Shown here in pieces: positions 33,569-42,931 of a DNA stretch of 64,000 nucleotides. Origin of the DNA: Flavobacterium sp. CF136 (lineage in GTDB: Bacteria; Bacteroidota; Bacteroidia; Flavobacteriales; Flavobacteriaceae); NCBI RefSeq assembly GCF_000282055.1, contig NZ_AKJZ01000016.1, forward strand, positions 62,001 through 126,000, in the 5' to 3' direction. The position numbers and the translations under genes are program-made. Under the pieces are notes generated by a model, which worked only from the letters and a program-made list of their open reading frames with translations, was not told the DNA's origin and searched no databases. Within the stretch, counting starts at the first letter, position 1. Each line of letters opens with the position of its first letter.

Positions 33569-34831
33569 ATGAAAATAGTCATTATTGGAGGTGGTTTTGC
33601 AGGTTTAAATTTAGCAAAAGAGCTTGTTAATCATCCTCAAATACAAGTTACACTTGTAGACAAAAATAATTATAATTTTTTTCCGCCACTTATATATCAG
33701 GTTGCTACGGCTTTTTTGGAGCCTTCCAGTATCAGTTATCCTTTTAGAAAATTTTTTGCAGGCAAAAAAAACCTTCAATTTCGTTTAGGCGAATTATTGT
33801 CTGTAGTTCCCGCTGAAAACAAAGTGATTTTGAGTAATGGTGAATTAACATATGACCATTTGGTTTTTGCTACAGGTGCAGAAACGAGTTACTTTGGTAT
33901 GGAAAACGTAATGAAAAATGCTATTCCGATGAAAACCTTAAATGATGCCATCGTAATGCGAAATACACTGCTTAAAAATCTTGAAAAAGCATCTATTTGT
34001 AAAGAAATCCGTAAACGTCGTAAGTTATTAACAATTGTTGTAGCAGGAGGAGGGCCAACAGGAGTAGAGGTTTCGGGTATGTTTGCTGAAATGCGTAAGA
34101 ATATTTTATTGAAAGAATATCCGGAATTAGATACCACAGCGAGTAATATTTATTTAGTTGATGGTGGTGATGCCTTACTGGCACCTATGAGTGAAGCTTC
34201 TCAAAAAGACACCTTAGAAGCACTTAAAAATTTGGGAGTTATAGTAAAATTAAATAGCAGAGTGACTGATTATGTTGATGATACAGTATATTTTGAAAAC
34301 GGCGAAACCATTAAAACCAGAAATTTAATATGGGCAGCCGGTGTTACAGCCAAAATATTTGAAGGTATGCCGGCCGAAAGTTACGGCCGTGGCAGAAGGA
34401 TGGCTACTGATGCTTTCAGTAAAGTGAATGCAACAGAAAATATATATGCTATTGGTGATACAGCTATTTTGACGAGTGATAAAAACTTTCCTGACGGACA
34501 TCCTCAGGTTGCTCAGGTTGCGATTCAACAAGGAATAAACCTGGCAAAAAACTTTAAAGCTTTAATTCAGGAGAAACCACTTAAACCTTTTGTTTACAAT
34601 GACAAAGGATCTATGGCTATTATTGGAAAAAACAAAGCGGTAGTGGATTTACCAAGTCCAAAATGGCATTTTAATGGATTTTTTGCGTGGATCATTTGGT
34701 TATTTATTCATTTAATTTCGCTGATTACATACAGAAACCGAATAAAAACTTTCTATAATTGGATGATAGCTTATTTTGCCAGCGATCAATCTCTTAGAAT
34801 GATAATCAGACCCGATAAAAAACAACAATAA
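33569..34831 (+). CDS. Type II NADH:quinone oxidoreductase (NDH-2)-like flavoprotein
   Basis: About 420 residues. It has two dinucleotide-binding motifs, VIIGGGFAGLNLAKEL at the N-terminus (FAD) and VVAGGGPTGVEVSGMFAEM near residue 160 (NADH), plus IYAIGDTA, the third FAD motif. The C-terminal hydrophobic segment (FFAWIIWLFIHLISLITYRN) anchors it to the inner membrane, as in bacterial Ndh. It feeds electrons to menaquinone without pumping protons. Start ATG 33569 chosen; a TTG 33 bp upstream adds an unlikely extension. Confidence 0.92.
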   Translation: MKIVIIGGGFAGLNLAKELVNHPQIQVTLVDKNNYNFFPPLIYQVATAFLEPSSISYPFRKFFAGKKNLQFRLGELLSVVPAENKVILSNGELTYDHLVFATGAETSYFGMENVMKNAIPMKTLNDAIVMRNTLLKNLEKASICKEIRKRRKLLTIVVAGGGPTGVEVSGMFAEMRKNILLKEYPELDTTASNIYLVDGGDALLAPMSEASQKDTLEALKNLGVIVKLNSRVTDYVDDTVYFENGETIKTRNLIWAAGVTAKIFEGMPAESYGRGRRMATDAFSKVNATENIYAIGDTAILTSDKNFPDGHPQVAQVAIQQGINLAKNFKALIQEKPLKPFVYNDKGSMAIIGKNKAVVDLPSPKWHFNGFFAWIIWLFIHLISLITYRNRIKTFYNWMIAYFASDQSLRMIIRPDKKQQ

Positions 34832-34835
34832 AATC

Positions 34836-34866
34836 AAAAACCGGAATTTAGATTCCGGTTTTTTTA
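34836..34866 (+). terminator. Terminator between NDH-2 and convergent MFS gene
   Basis: AAAACCGGAAT / ATTCCGGTTTT stem followed by T-run; symmetric, likely bidirectional. Confidence 0.85.
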
Positions 34867-34872
34867 TATAAT

Positions 34873-36102
34873 CTAATGTGCAACCGTAATGTCATCTCCA
34901 GAAGATACTTCTACTTTTTGTTTAATAAAACGTTTCCCAATATTTAGAATAATAAATGCCAAAATGGTTGTTGCTGTCATAATCACTACCATTGGAGTTA
35001 CAGAATCCTTAACAAAAACCCCAATGGAAAAAGAAACCAGAGCTCCCAAACCGAGCTGAATTGCTCCCATTAATGCAGAAGCGCTTCCGGCATTTTTAGC
35101 AAAAGGAGCCATTGTAAGTCCTGCAGTGTTAGGATTTGAAATTCCTAAACAGGCTAAAAACAAAAATAACATTCCAATTGTTTCATACAACCCTAAAAGG
35201 TCATTTAAAGAAAGAATTAAAAAAATAATGCTTATTACAGATTGAGCTATTAAAGCACTAAAAATCATTTGTTCACTGGAAAATTTCTTCAGTAAAACCG
35301 AATTTAATTGGCTTGAACCAATAAAACTTACCGACATAAACGCAAAAATCCATCCATATGTTTTGGCATCAACATGGTAAATATTCATAAAAATAATAGG
35401 CGATGCCGCAACATATGAAAATAACCCTGAAAATGCTATTGCTCCGGTAAATGCATAAGTAAAAAATTGAGGTTCTTTTAGGACTTTTAAAAAGTTTGAA
35501 ATGATTGGCTTTGGTTTTAGTGAAATAGAAGTATCCGGTTTATAGGTATTTGGCAAGCCTAGTTGTGATGCCGCCAGAATAGCAATTCCCATGCACATTA
35601 ATATTAAAAAGACTACATGCCATCCATAATATTCAGTTATATAACCTCCAATTGTTGGTGCTAACATTGGTGAAAGCCCAAGAACAAGCATTAATAATGA
35701 AAAGACTTTAGGGATATCTTTTACAGGAAATAAATCCCGTACCATAGCTACTGAAGCTACGGTTGCGGCACAACTGCCAATAGCCTGGATAAAACGCAGG
35801 AATATAAAAGTGTCTATATCTGTAACGTAGACAGATCCTAAAGATGCCAAAATATAAACCAGCAAACCAATAAATAATGGTTTTTTGCGTCCAAAGCGAT
35901 CTAATAATGGACCATATAACAATTGGCCAGTAGAAATTCCAACAAAATAACTGGATAAACTCATAGATACTTTAGCTACAGTTGTATGCAGGTCCTTTGC
36001 AATTCCTGAAAAACCAGGCAAATACATATCAATTGAAAAAGGACCAAGTGCAGTCAAAGAACCTAAAATAAGGATGAGTTTAATATATTTTTTTGTTGTC
36101 AT
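34873..36102 (-). CDS. Bcr/CflA-family multidrug efflux MFS transporter
   Basis: A 409-residue protein with 12 predicted transmembrane segments. The loop 2-3 motif LLYGPLLDRFGRKKPL and the motif MLAPTIGGYITEYYGWHVVFLIL (DHA1/Bcr type) are clear; the N-terminus contains LGPFSIDMYLPGF typical of the Bcr/CflA group. Proton-driven export of drugs or small metabolites is expected; substrate unknown. Confidence 0.92.
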   Translation of the reverse strand: MTTKKYIKLILILGSLTALGPFSIDMYLPGFSGIAKDLHTTVAKVSMSLSSYFVGISTGQLLYGPLLDRFGRKKPLFIGLLVYILASLGSVYVTDIDTFIFLRFIQAIGSCAATVASVAMVRDLFPVKDIPKVFSLLMLVLGLSPMLAPTIGGYITEYYGWHVVFLILMCMGIAILAASQLGLPNTYKPDTSISLKPKPIISNFLKVLKEPQFFTYAFTGAIAFSGLFSYVAASPIIFMNIYHVDAKTYGWIFAFMSVSFIGSSQLNSVLLKKFSSEQMIFSALIAQSVISIIFLILSLNDLLGLYETIGMLFLFLACLGISNPNTAGLTMAPFAKNAGSASALMGAIQLGLGALVSFSIGVFVKDSVTPMVVIMTATTILAFIILNIGKRFIKQKVEVSSGDDITVAH

Positions 36103-36250
36103 TTTCTTAAAATATTGCTTTTAATTTCCTGCAAAGGTAAATATTTCTTATCTTGTTGCATAAACTAATCCATTTTATATAAAAACGGATTGGTTTTTAA
36201 CATATTTGACTCAATAATGAGTCAGGTATTAATCTTATAAATTTATAAAT

Positions 36251-36667
36251 ATGAAAAATTACATTTTACTATTTGCTTTTATTTTTACAACAATATCATT
36301 TGCTCAGACAATTTCATCAAAATTGGAAGATGTAAATCCGGCACAATATGATCTCCTTAAAAAAGTAAATGAATATTATCCGGATATTACATTAAATAAA
36401 TCTATCACGAATTTTTATGCTGATGGAAAAATTATTGATTCACAACAGCAATTTGATTTAAAAGGAACTAAATTTTCCAGTTATAAATTAGGAATCGAAC
36501 CGGATAATAAAAAATTATTATTTGAATATGTTTCTGTTGAAAACGGAAAAATTTATGGTGACGTTTCAGTTTTTAAAGGAAACGTTTTAAGAACAACTTT
36601 CAATGAACAAAAAAACGAAATAGAGGTTTCGTTAAACGGTAAAGCTGTTTTTTCTAAAAAGATATAA
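36251..36667 (+). CDS. Exported protein of unknown function (138 aa)
   Basis: No family recognised. A signal peptide (MKNYILLFAFIFTTISFAQ) is followed by about 119 residues predicted as alternating beta strands (ITNFYADGKIIDSQQQFDLKGTKFSSYKLG, VSVFKGNVLRTTFNEQKNEIEVSLNGKAVFSKKI) with no cysteines, so a small periplasmic beta-rich protein is likely. It is monocistronic with its own strong terminator. Confidence 0.75.
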   Translation: MKNYILLFAFIFTTISFAQTISSKLEDVNPAQYDLLKKVNEYYPDITLNKSITNFYADGKIIDSQQQFDLKGTKFSSYKLGIEPDNKKLLFEYVSVENGKIYGDVSVFKGNVLRTTFNEQKNEIEVSLNGKAVFSKKI

Positions 36668-36673
36668 ATTTTC

Positions 36674-36710
36674 ACTTAAAAGGCATTACGTTTGTAATGC
36701 CTTTTAAGTT
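36674..36710 (+). terminator. Terminator after the 138-aa exported protein gene
   Basis: ACTTAAAAGGCATTAC / GTAATGCCTTTTAAGT, a 16-bp nearly perfect stem with a 4-nt loop. Confidence 0.85.
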
Positions 36711-36724
36711 TATTATCATTTGAA

Positions 36725-36755
<31 letters not shown>

Positions 36756-36945
36756 CGGTTTTTGCGTTCATGACATAACTCTGGTCGATTGCCTAATTTC
36801 TTAATCATTTGAAGCTAATAGATATTTTCTTTAAATAATTTTAAAAGATATTAAGAATTTTACAAATTAATCGTTTTACTCCATCATTGGTAGTATTATG
36901 ATTTTTTATTTTATTATTTTTACATCAGACTATATTAAATTCACT

Positions 36946-38862
36946 ATGAATACAATTGCTGAACATATTGCAGATTTTTTAAAAGAATACCCACCATTTA
37001 ATAATTTAACTTTTCAGGAGCTGTATGATATTGCGACCAATATTCGTGTAATAAATTTAGAAAAACAGGCAATATTGTTTCAAAATGACGACGTACTTCA
37101 TGATAGTTTTTATGTCGTATCATCAGGAATCATTAATCTGACAACAATTGCTGATGCAGAAGAAACTATAATCAATAAATGTCACGAAGGAGATATTTTT
37201 GGTTTGCGTCCATTTTTTGCAAAAAATAATTATATGATGACCGCCAAAGCGCGTGAAGATAGTATTGTTTATGCTATTCCAATTGCGATTTTCAGGCCGT
37301 TTGTAGCAAATAATTCAGATGTTTTAAACTTCCTGCTTGAAAGTTTCGCCATAAATTCACGACATACAAAAGAAAGTGTAAATTCTGGTGGTAAATTGAC
37401 TTCAGAGAATGTGTATTATGCAGATCCACAATCAGATATGCAGTATATCCAGTCTTTGAACTATAATAATTCGCCATTGACAACTACAGGTGATAAAATT
37501 GTTAAGGATGTTGCCATATTAATGACAAACGCAATGGTTGATAATATCGTTGTCTGCGAAAATAATAACCCAATTGGTATTTTAACTGATGGTGATTTAT
37601 CATCAAAAATAGCCACAGGACGTTATCCTATTACGGAGAGAATTGATAAAATTATGTCTTCTCCTGTTGTTACTGTAATTGAAAACGTATCATTGGCTGA
37701 AGCTCAGTTGTTAATGTTAAAACATAATGTGACGCACTTATGTGTTACCAAAGACGGAACAAACAAATCGGCTGTTAAGGGAATTATTTCAGAACATGAT
37801 TTAATTGTTGCCCAGGCCAGTAATCCTGGCGTATTGATTAAAGAAATAAAACGTTCACAATTGCCAAAAGATTTAAAACAAATCAGGGAACGATTATCAG
37901 ATTTAATTCAAAATTCAATTCAAAAGAATATTCCAATTTCACATATCAGTAATATAGCAAGCGAAATAAATTTAGCTCTTATAAAACGTGCCGTTGAATT
38001 GACAATTTTAGATTTAGGCTCCCCTCCTGCCCGTTTTGCATGGTTAAGTATAGGCAGCCAGGGAAGAAAAGAGCAGCTTTTACTTACTGATCAGGACAGT
38101 ATTTTGATTTTTGAAGACGTCACTCCCGATAAGTACAGAGAAGTAAAAGATTACTTTTTAAGGCTCGCAAAAAGAACTACATCCTTGTTGGAAAAAGTGG
38201 GTTATGAATTTTGTCCAAATGGTCATATGGCAAGTAATATGTTATGGTGTAAGTCGTTGACAGACTGGGTAAAACAGTACAATAGCTGGATGAATACTCC
38301 AGGTGAAAACAGTAATGATTTAAGCAGTATTTTCTTTGATTATGAAATTGTTTTTGGGGAACCAAAAATAGAAGAAGCAATAGAAAATATTATTTATAAA
38401 AACGCCATTAACAATCCATTATTTTTTGATTTTTTAGGAAACGATGCTTTAAAAAAGAATTCACCATTAAGTTTTTTCAAAAAATTTATTTTAGAAGAAG
38501 AAGGCCCTCATAAAATGAAATTCGATATTAAAACAAGAGCATTAATGCCTTTGATAGACGGAGCAAGATTACTTATATTAAGTTCAAACATAAAAGGAAT
38601 TAAAAACACTTATTTAAGATTTAAACAACTCGCAATTTCAGATTCTAAAAATGCTGAAATATATTTAAGTTGTGCTGAAGCTTTTATGACATTGGTTAAA
38701 TTTAGAACAGTTGAAGGATTAAAGAATGATGATTCCGGACAATATATAAATTTGAAGGATTTTTCTAAAACAGATAAAGAGAAATTAAAAAATGCATTAG
38801 CTCCTATGCGTGACCTTGAGGAGTTAATTAAAAGTAAATTTCAACTTACACAATTTTCATAA
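36946..38862 (+). CDS. cNMP-binding / CBS-pair / DUF294 nucleotidyltransferase-like protein
   Basis: A 638-residue cytosolic multidomain protein. A cyclic-nucleotide-binding-like domain spans about residues 10-130 (DDVLHDSFYVVSSGIINLTT, CHEGDIFGLRPFF), followed by two CBS motifs (about 170-290; NNPIGILTDGDLSS and SAVKGIISEHDL). Next is a GlnD-like putative nucleotidyltransferase (GSQGRKEQLLLTDQDSIL, the GSxxRxExxxxxDxD motif near residue 385) and a DUF294 C-terminal helical domain. Proteins of this architecture are often paired with a DnaQ-like exonuclease, exactly as here (2-bp gap). Role is probably signalling; ligand unknown. ATG 36946 chosen over 36898, whose extra 16 residues are hydrophobic noise. 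Confidence 0.9.
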   Translation: MNTIAEHIADFLKEYPPFNNLTFQELYDIATNIRVINLEKQAILFQNDDVLHDSFYVVSSGIINLTTIADAEETIINKCHEGDIFGLRPFFAKNNYMMTAKAREDSIVYAIPIAIFRPFVANNSDVLNFLLESFAINSRHTKESVNSGGKLTSENVYYADPQSDMQYIQSLNYNNSPLTTTGDKIVKDVAILMTNAMVDNIVVCENNNPIGILTDGDLSSKIATGRYPITERIDKIMSSPVVTVIENVSLAEAQLLMLKHNVTHLCVTKDGTNKSAVKGIISEHDLIVAQASNPGVLIKEIKRSQLPKDLKQIRERLSDLIQNSIQKNIPISHISNIASEINLALIKRAVELTILDLGSPPARFAWLSIGSQGRKEQLLLTDQDSILIFEDVTPDKYREVKDYFLRLAKRTTSLLEKVGYEFCPNGHMASNMLWCKSLTDWVKQYNSWMNTPGENSNDLSSIFFDYEIVFGEPKIEEAIENIIYKNAINNPLFFDFLGNDALKKNSPLSFFKKFILEEEGPHKMKFDIKTRALMPLIDGARLLILSSNIKGIKNTYLRFKQLAISDSKNAEIYLSCAEAFMTLVKFRTVEGLKNDDSGQYINLKDFSKTDKEKLKNALAPMRDLEELIKSKFQLTQFS

Positions 38863-38864
38863 AT

Positions 38865-39461
38865 ATGCTGGACTGGCTTAAAAATATCAACAAAGAATAT
38901 CCCGATTTTTGGAAAAACTATCTGGATAAATTTGAAACGAAACCAAATAGGTTTGTAGTTATATCTACAGAAACATCAGGATTAAATCCTGACAAAGATG
39001 TAATTTTATCCTTAGGTTCTTTTGGAATTGTTAATGACAGTATAATTATTCTGGATAATTTCGAAGCGGTTTTATTACAATATAAGTATTTGCATGATAA
39101 TGGTCTGTCAAATGAATTTATAATAGACAGCAAAATGACAAAGCTTGAGGAGAATGAAGCTCTTGAAACTTTTATAAATTACTTGGGAAATGCAGTTTTA
39201 GTAGGTCATCATATTAATTTTGATATTGAAATGATAAATGCGGCACTGGAACGATTAAGTTGTGGCAGATTAAAAAATGAAGCATTAGATATTGATGTTA
39301 TGTACAGAAAATTACATGATATTAATGACAAACAATTTTCGTTGGATGATTTATGTGATATATATAAAATTCCAAAAAGCGATAGAAATTCTTCAGCCGA
39401 AGATGCTTATAAAATTGCATTATTGTTTTTAAAACTAAAATCGAGACTGGGAATTAAATAA
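38865..39461 (+). CDS. DnaQ-like 3'-5' exonuclease-fold protein with altered active site
   Basis: A 198-residue DEDD-fold protein starting 2 bp after the CBS/DUF294 gene, so the two are cotranscribed. The fold motifs are recognisable, but key residues differ from active DEDDh exonucleases. Motif I reads STETSGL instead of DTETTGL, so the first catalytic Asp is Ser. Motif II (GHHINFDIEM) keeps its Asp. Motif III reads NSSAEDA where His is expected five residues before the Asp. It may therefore be inactive or a nucleotide-binding partner of its neighbour. Motif alignment was by eye. Confidence 0.83.
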   Translation: MLDWLKNINKEYPDFWKNYLDKFETKPNRFVVISTETSGLNPDKDVILSLGSFGIVNDSIIILDNFEAVLLQYKYLHDNGLSNEFIIDSKMTKLEENEALETFINYLGNAVLVGHHINFDIEMINAALERLSCGRLKNEALDIDVMYRKLHDINDKQFSLDDLCDIYKIPKSDRNSSAEDAYKIALLFLKLKSRLGIK

Positions 39462-39603
39462 ATTTTGCACCGATTTTCACCGCTTAATCCGGTTTTAGAG
39501 AAGCAAGCCGAAATTATTTGGAAAATAATTTACGAGGAAAGTACTGACTATCATATATATAATTTTACGAATCATTTTTATTTGATTTTTCTGGTATTTT
39601 TAT

Positions 39604-39634
39604 TTTGCATATGTCACATTTATACCTATATTTG
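39604..39634 (+). promoter_or_regulatory. Promoter of tRNA-Arg
   Basis: TTTG (39604-39607), 19 nt, TATATTTG (39627-39634), starting 13 bp before the tRNA. Exact Bacteroidota consensus. Confidence 0.8.
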
Positions 39635-39646
39635 CACCCGCATTAA

Positions 39647-39720
39647 GGCCTCGTGGCGCAACTGAATAGCGCACTTGATTACGGCTCAAGAGGTTACTGG
39701 TTTGAATCCAGTCGAGGTCA
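39647..39720 (+). tRNA. tRNA-Arg (anticodon ACG)
   Basis: A 74-nt cloverleaf: acceptor GGCCTCG/CGAGGTC with one G-U, D-stem GCGC/GCGC, anticodon stem CTTGA/TCAAG with loop TTACGGC (anticodon ACG, read as ICG), T-arm ACTGG-TTTGAAT-CCAGT, discriminator A. CCA is not encoded. A recombinase remnant begins within 100 bp downstream, so this tRNA is a plausible island landmark. Confidence 0.95.
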
Positions 39721-39725
39721 CTCTT

Positions 39726-39768
39726 CGGGACAAAAGATTAAAATCATCTTTTGTCCCGTTTTTTTTAT
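39726..39768 (+). terminator. Terminator of tRNA-Arg
   Basis: CGGGACAAAAGAT / ATCTTTTGTCCCG stem followed by TTTTTTTT. Confidence 0.9.
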
Positions 39769-39813
39769 CCTTTAACTCCCTGTTTACCAAATAGATACTA
39801 CTGGCAATTTCGT

Positions 39814-40650
39814 TTACCTGCGCGGTTTGGAATTGATTATTTCTAAATGTAAAATTTTCAGGGTAAATGTTACTATTTTAGGCCTGTAAACTCTAGATCT
39901 GCCATCTAACACTTCTTGAACCTGATTAAACAATTCTTCCGAAATAATAGCCTCATGTTGTCCAGTTACAAAATAGCTGTTCTCGTCTTTATATTTGAGA
40001 ATAAATATTTTTCCGCAATACAAAGGATTTTTAATCATTACCCAAAAACCACTTTTTGTAACAGTAAGTCCTTTTTTCTTTGCTAAAACATAAATTGACT
40101 CTGTATTGAAAGCTTTTTTAGCAATTTCATGAAAAGCCCATCTAATTACAGCTGCCTGCTTTTCATTTATTGCTATATACTTCCTCCCATCTTCAGTAGT
40201 CTTGTGCATATAACCAAAAGGTGCTGTACCCATATACCGCCCTTCTTTCCGAGCTCTCCTCATACCATGCATAGTATTTAAGGCTCGTCTATCATTTTCT
40301 ACTTTAGGTGCGGCTAAGTAAAAAGCAAGCATCATTTTATTCTCCGGAATACTTAAATCCAATGGTTGCTCGATAGCCTGCTCAACTCCCATTTTTCTCA
40401 GAAGGTTTATCATTTGGTATGCATCCACAGCATTTCTGCTGAATCTGTCCCATTTTGTAAATAAAACCAAATCAGTTTTATTTTTATATCTTTTAAGATT
40501 CAACAAAATTTTCTTCCATTCCGGCCTGTTAAAAGTTTTTGCTGAAAAGTCTTCGTAAATTACATCTTGTACTTCAATACTATTTAGAAGGCAATACTTA
40601 TAAGTTCTTTGGCTGCAGCAATTATTTATTTGGCTGTGATTATACCACAA
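39814..40650 (-). pseudogene. Truncated serine site-specific recombinase
   Basis: Remnant of a large serine recombinase. Recognisable parts are YEDFSAKTFNRPEWKK, LVLFTKWDRFSRNAVDAYQM (catalytic-domain segment), the recombinase domain with ENDRRALNTMHGMRRARKEGRYMG, and PLYCGKIFILKYKDENS. The N-terminus is missing: the RVSTxEQ motif with the nucleophilic serine is absent, the only start is a TTG, and the preceding frame is closed by a stop. The C-terminal zinc-ribbon and coiled-coil part is also lost after YRPKIV, replaced by an unrelated tail. It should be inactive. Its position between tRNA-Arg and the island marks a past integration. Confidence 0.85.
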
Positions 40651-40705
40651 CAGAGTGGACTAATTACAACAGGCAGTATTTGTAGGTATCACTGCATTAT
40701 CTAGA

Positions 40706-42691
40706 TTACTTCAGTTTAAACTTTTCAAGTGCCATATTATATACTTTTTCCTGAAGCTGATCCAGCCAGTTTCCCGAAAGAATATCATCCGTATTTAGGG
40801 GCTCAAGATTAAGCTTTCCACTTATGTATCCCAGCTGGCCTGAAAATTCACGTATCACTGCATGAGGAAATTCCCTAAACAGAATAATCACAGCTTCCTT
40901 TTTATCTTGCATGCTAAGATTTTCTTTGATAGTCAGCAGCGTTATTAAATCCGGCAGTGAAAGCAGACAATCCAAAATTTTAGAAGCAACAGCATACAGG
41001 TCGCCTCCATTTTCATAAACTGAGATTGCAGCACTGAAACTACTGGCAGCCACTAAATCGAGAACCTCTAAAAATTCCTTTTCAGGATAGAAATGCGGGC
41101 TTACCAGATGACTGGTGTATCGGTTCTGAGGAATATCATTTCTGAACTGCCTGTACTTGTCATAATGAATCAAAAAATCAAGAACTTCACTGAGCTGCAC
41201 ATTGCTTTGCGAAAGTGTTTCTACCGTTGATTTTTGGAGTATGTCGAGATTTTTTTTCAAATATTCGAGTACGTTTTTATTATCAAATGCCTCCTGTATT
41301 TTTATTAAATAATAAAGACATCTGTAATTCCCGTCGAGTTCTAATCTGAACGAAAAAAAATCTCGTGCTTTTGATTTCAATACTTCATTATCATCCCAGT
41401 GCAATGCCAGGAAATCTGTTTTAAAATCCAGCATGGTACTGTTCTCTGGATCAATATTTAAGCCTTTATCTATAAAATAAAGAACCTGCTCTGTATTTCC
41501 CATTTTTTTATATGCTTGGGCAATCCAAAAATAACCAAAAGGGAAATTAAGTATCATTGTTTTCTCTCCCACATCCAAAGCCTGCATCATCAGTTCGAGC
41601 CCTTCTTTATTTTTATTATAGACAAAAGAAAGTGTGGCTCCTTTACTGAACAGCGCTTCCTGCAGATCCGGCTTTAACTTTAAAGCTTTATCATAACAGC
41701 TGATTTCCTTTTCGTGATCACGAAACTCGTAATAGCACGAGCCTAAATTTTTCCATGCCTCTGCATGATTAGGATCTATAGCCAGTCCTTTTTTATAATG
41801 TGCGGCTGCCTGTTCATATTCATTCAAATATCGCAATGAATTGGCATAGTTAAACAAGTGACTGGCGACAGTATCCTGCTGCTCAATATATGAGGAAAAT
41901 ATTTTTTTTGCCTCTAAAGATCTTGCTTTGTTTTTATTGGTTATTCCGTCCTCTGCCAGTATGCAGGCCTTAGTAAGATATTGTCCAGAAGTGCCGGATA
42001 ATAATATCGCCTTGTCAATTGTCTCAAGCGCCTCCTGATAGCGGTAAAGCATATACAAACTGTGCGCCAGTCCTTCGAGAAGGGAGATTTCTGAGTCAGG
42101 ATTCTGTTCTTCGTAAAGCGTCTTCTTAAAATAAAAGGCCGCGTTTTCAAACTTTGAACAATAGTAATTGTTCCATGCCATAATCTGTGCATTAGACATC
42201 TCGTCATATTCTAAATCCTTGATTCCATCAACTAATGTTTTGATGCTGAATCTTTTTTGTACATGGGCCGTTAGTTCATCCCACTTTATCAGGCTAAGTT
42301 TGTTTGTTTTAGGAATATTGATTCTTAAAGTTTTTTGCTTGCTGGTAAGGTCTATTTTAAGTTCATCAAACCAGAGATAATAAGCTTCATCCTCTGCCTT
42401 GACATATGCAATAAGTAGCACGGGCTCCAATCGGGTATTATATAGACGTAATGTACGGTACTTGATAGATATTACTGCTGAACTTTCATTGTTTTCAATC
42501 TTTTTTGATTTTAATTGAATCGAAAAATTAAGACCGGTTACCTGTCCATTAATTACGATATTAGCTGTAAAATCAATCCCGTAATCGTGATCAGGCTTAT
42601 CTAAAAACCATTCTTCAGGAAGCTGCGCATTTAAAAATTTGTTTGATCTATTTTCTAAAACATGGGTAAAATGTCTGCTGGGTTTGTCCAT
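40706..42691 (-). CDS. DUF4365-TPR protein (predicted nuclease-like domain plus repeats)
   Basis: A 661-residue protein without a signal peptide. The N-terminal roughly 150 residues match DUF4365: DYGIDFTANIV followed by NFSIQLKSKK, placing Asp and Gln-x-Lys as in the QxK variant of PD-(D/E)XK nucleases. The middle (about residues 170-430) consists of TPR repeats, for example AEAWKNLGSCYYEFRDHEKE and SCYDKALKLKPDLQEALFSKG. A helical C-terminus of about 230 residues has no recognised family. Such nuclease-like plus repeat layouts occur in anti-phage proteins, so a defence role is possible but not shown. First gene after the recombinase remnant. Confidence 0.78.
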   Translation of the reverse strand: MDKPSRHFTHVLENRSNKFLNAQLPEEWFLDKPDHDYGIDFTANIVINGQVTGLNFSIQLKSKKIENNESSAVISIKYRTLRLYNTRLEPVLLIAYVKAEDEAYYLWFDELKIDLTSKQKTLRINIPKTNKLSLIKWDELTAHVQKRFSIKTLVDGIKDLEYDEMSNAQIMAWNNYYCSKFENAAFYFKKTLYEEQNPDSEISLLEGLAHSLYMLYRYQEALETIDKAILLSGTSGQYLTKACILAEDGITNKNKARSLEAKKIFSSYIEQQDTVASHLFNYANSLRYLNEYEQAAAHYKKGLAIDPNHAEAWKNLGSCYYEFRDHEKEISCYDKALKLKPDLQEALFSKGATLSFVYNKNKEGLELMMQALDVGEKTMILNFPFGYFWIAQAYKKMGNTEQVLYFIDKGLNIDPENSTMLDFKTDFLALHWDDNEVLKSKARDFFSFRLELDGNYRCLYYLIKIQEAFDNKNVLEYLKKNLDILQKSTVETLSQSNVQLSEVLDFLIHYDKYRQFRNDIPQNRYTSHLVSPHFYPEKEFLEVLDLVAASSFSAAISVYENGGDLYAVASKILDCLLSLPDLITLLTIKENLSMQDKKEAVIILFREFPHAVIREFSGQLGYISGKLNLEPLNTDDILSGNWLDQLQEKVYNMALEKFKLK

Positions 42692-42931
42692 CAGTAAAAA
42701 AGCAGCCTTGCTGCAAAAATTAAATTAAAATAAATAAAGCATACAGTTATAAAACACTTCTAAAAACATCTATAGATACAAAGATCTTAATTTCCTTTTC
42801 ACAATAATAATTACTGGCTTTAAAAATAATATTTTTGTAGTCATAAGAATCAATGAATTTAATCTTTATATAAAAGCATTTCAAAAGTAACTAATTTCAA
42901 GAGCAGGCATATATTTTATAATAACTTTCAG

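Noticed and set aside
36898-36945. N-terminal extension of the cNMP/CBS protein
   Set aside because: The 16 extra residues are hydrophobic and A/T-derived; ATG 36946 gives a normal domain start.
39465-39665. 66-residue frame between the DnaQ-like gene and tRNA-Arg
   Set aside because: Starts with TTG, runs across the tRNA promoter and into the tRNA itself. The first 35 residues look protein-like, but no family was recognised.
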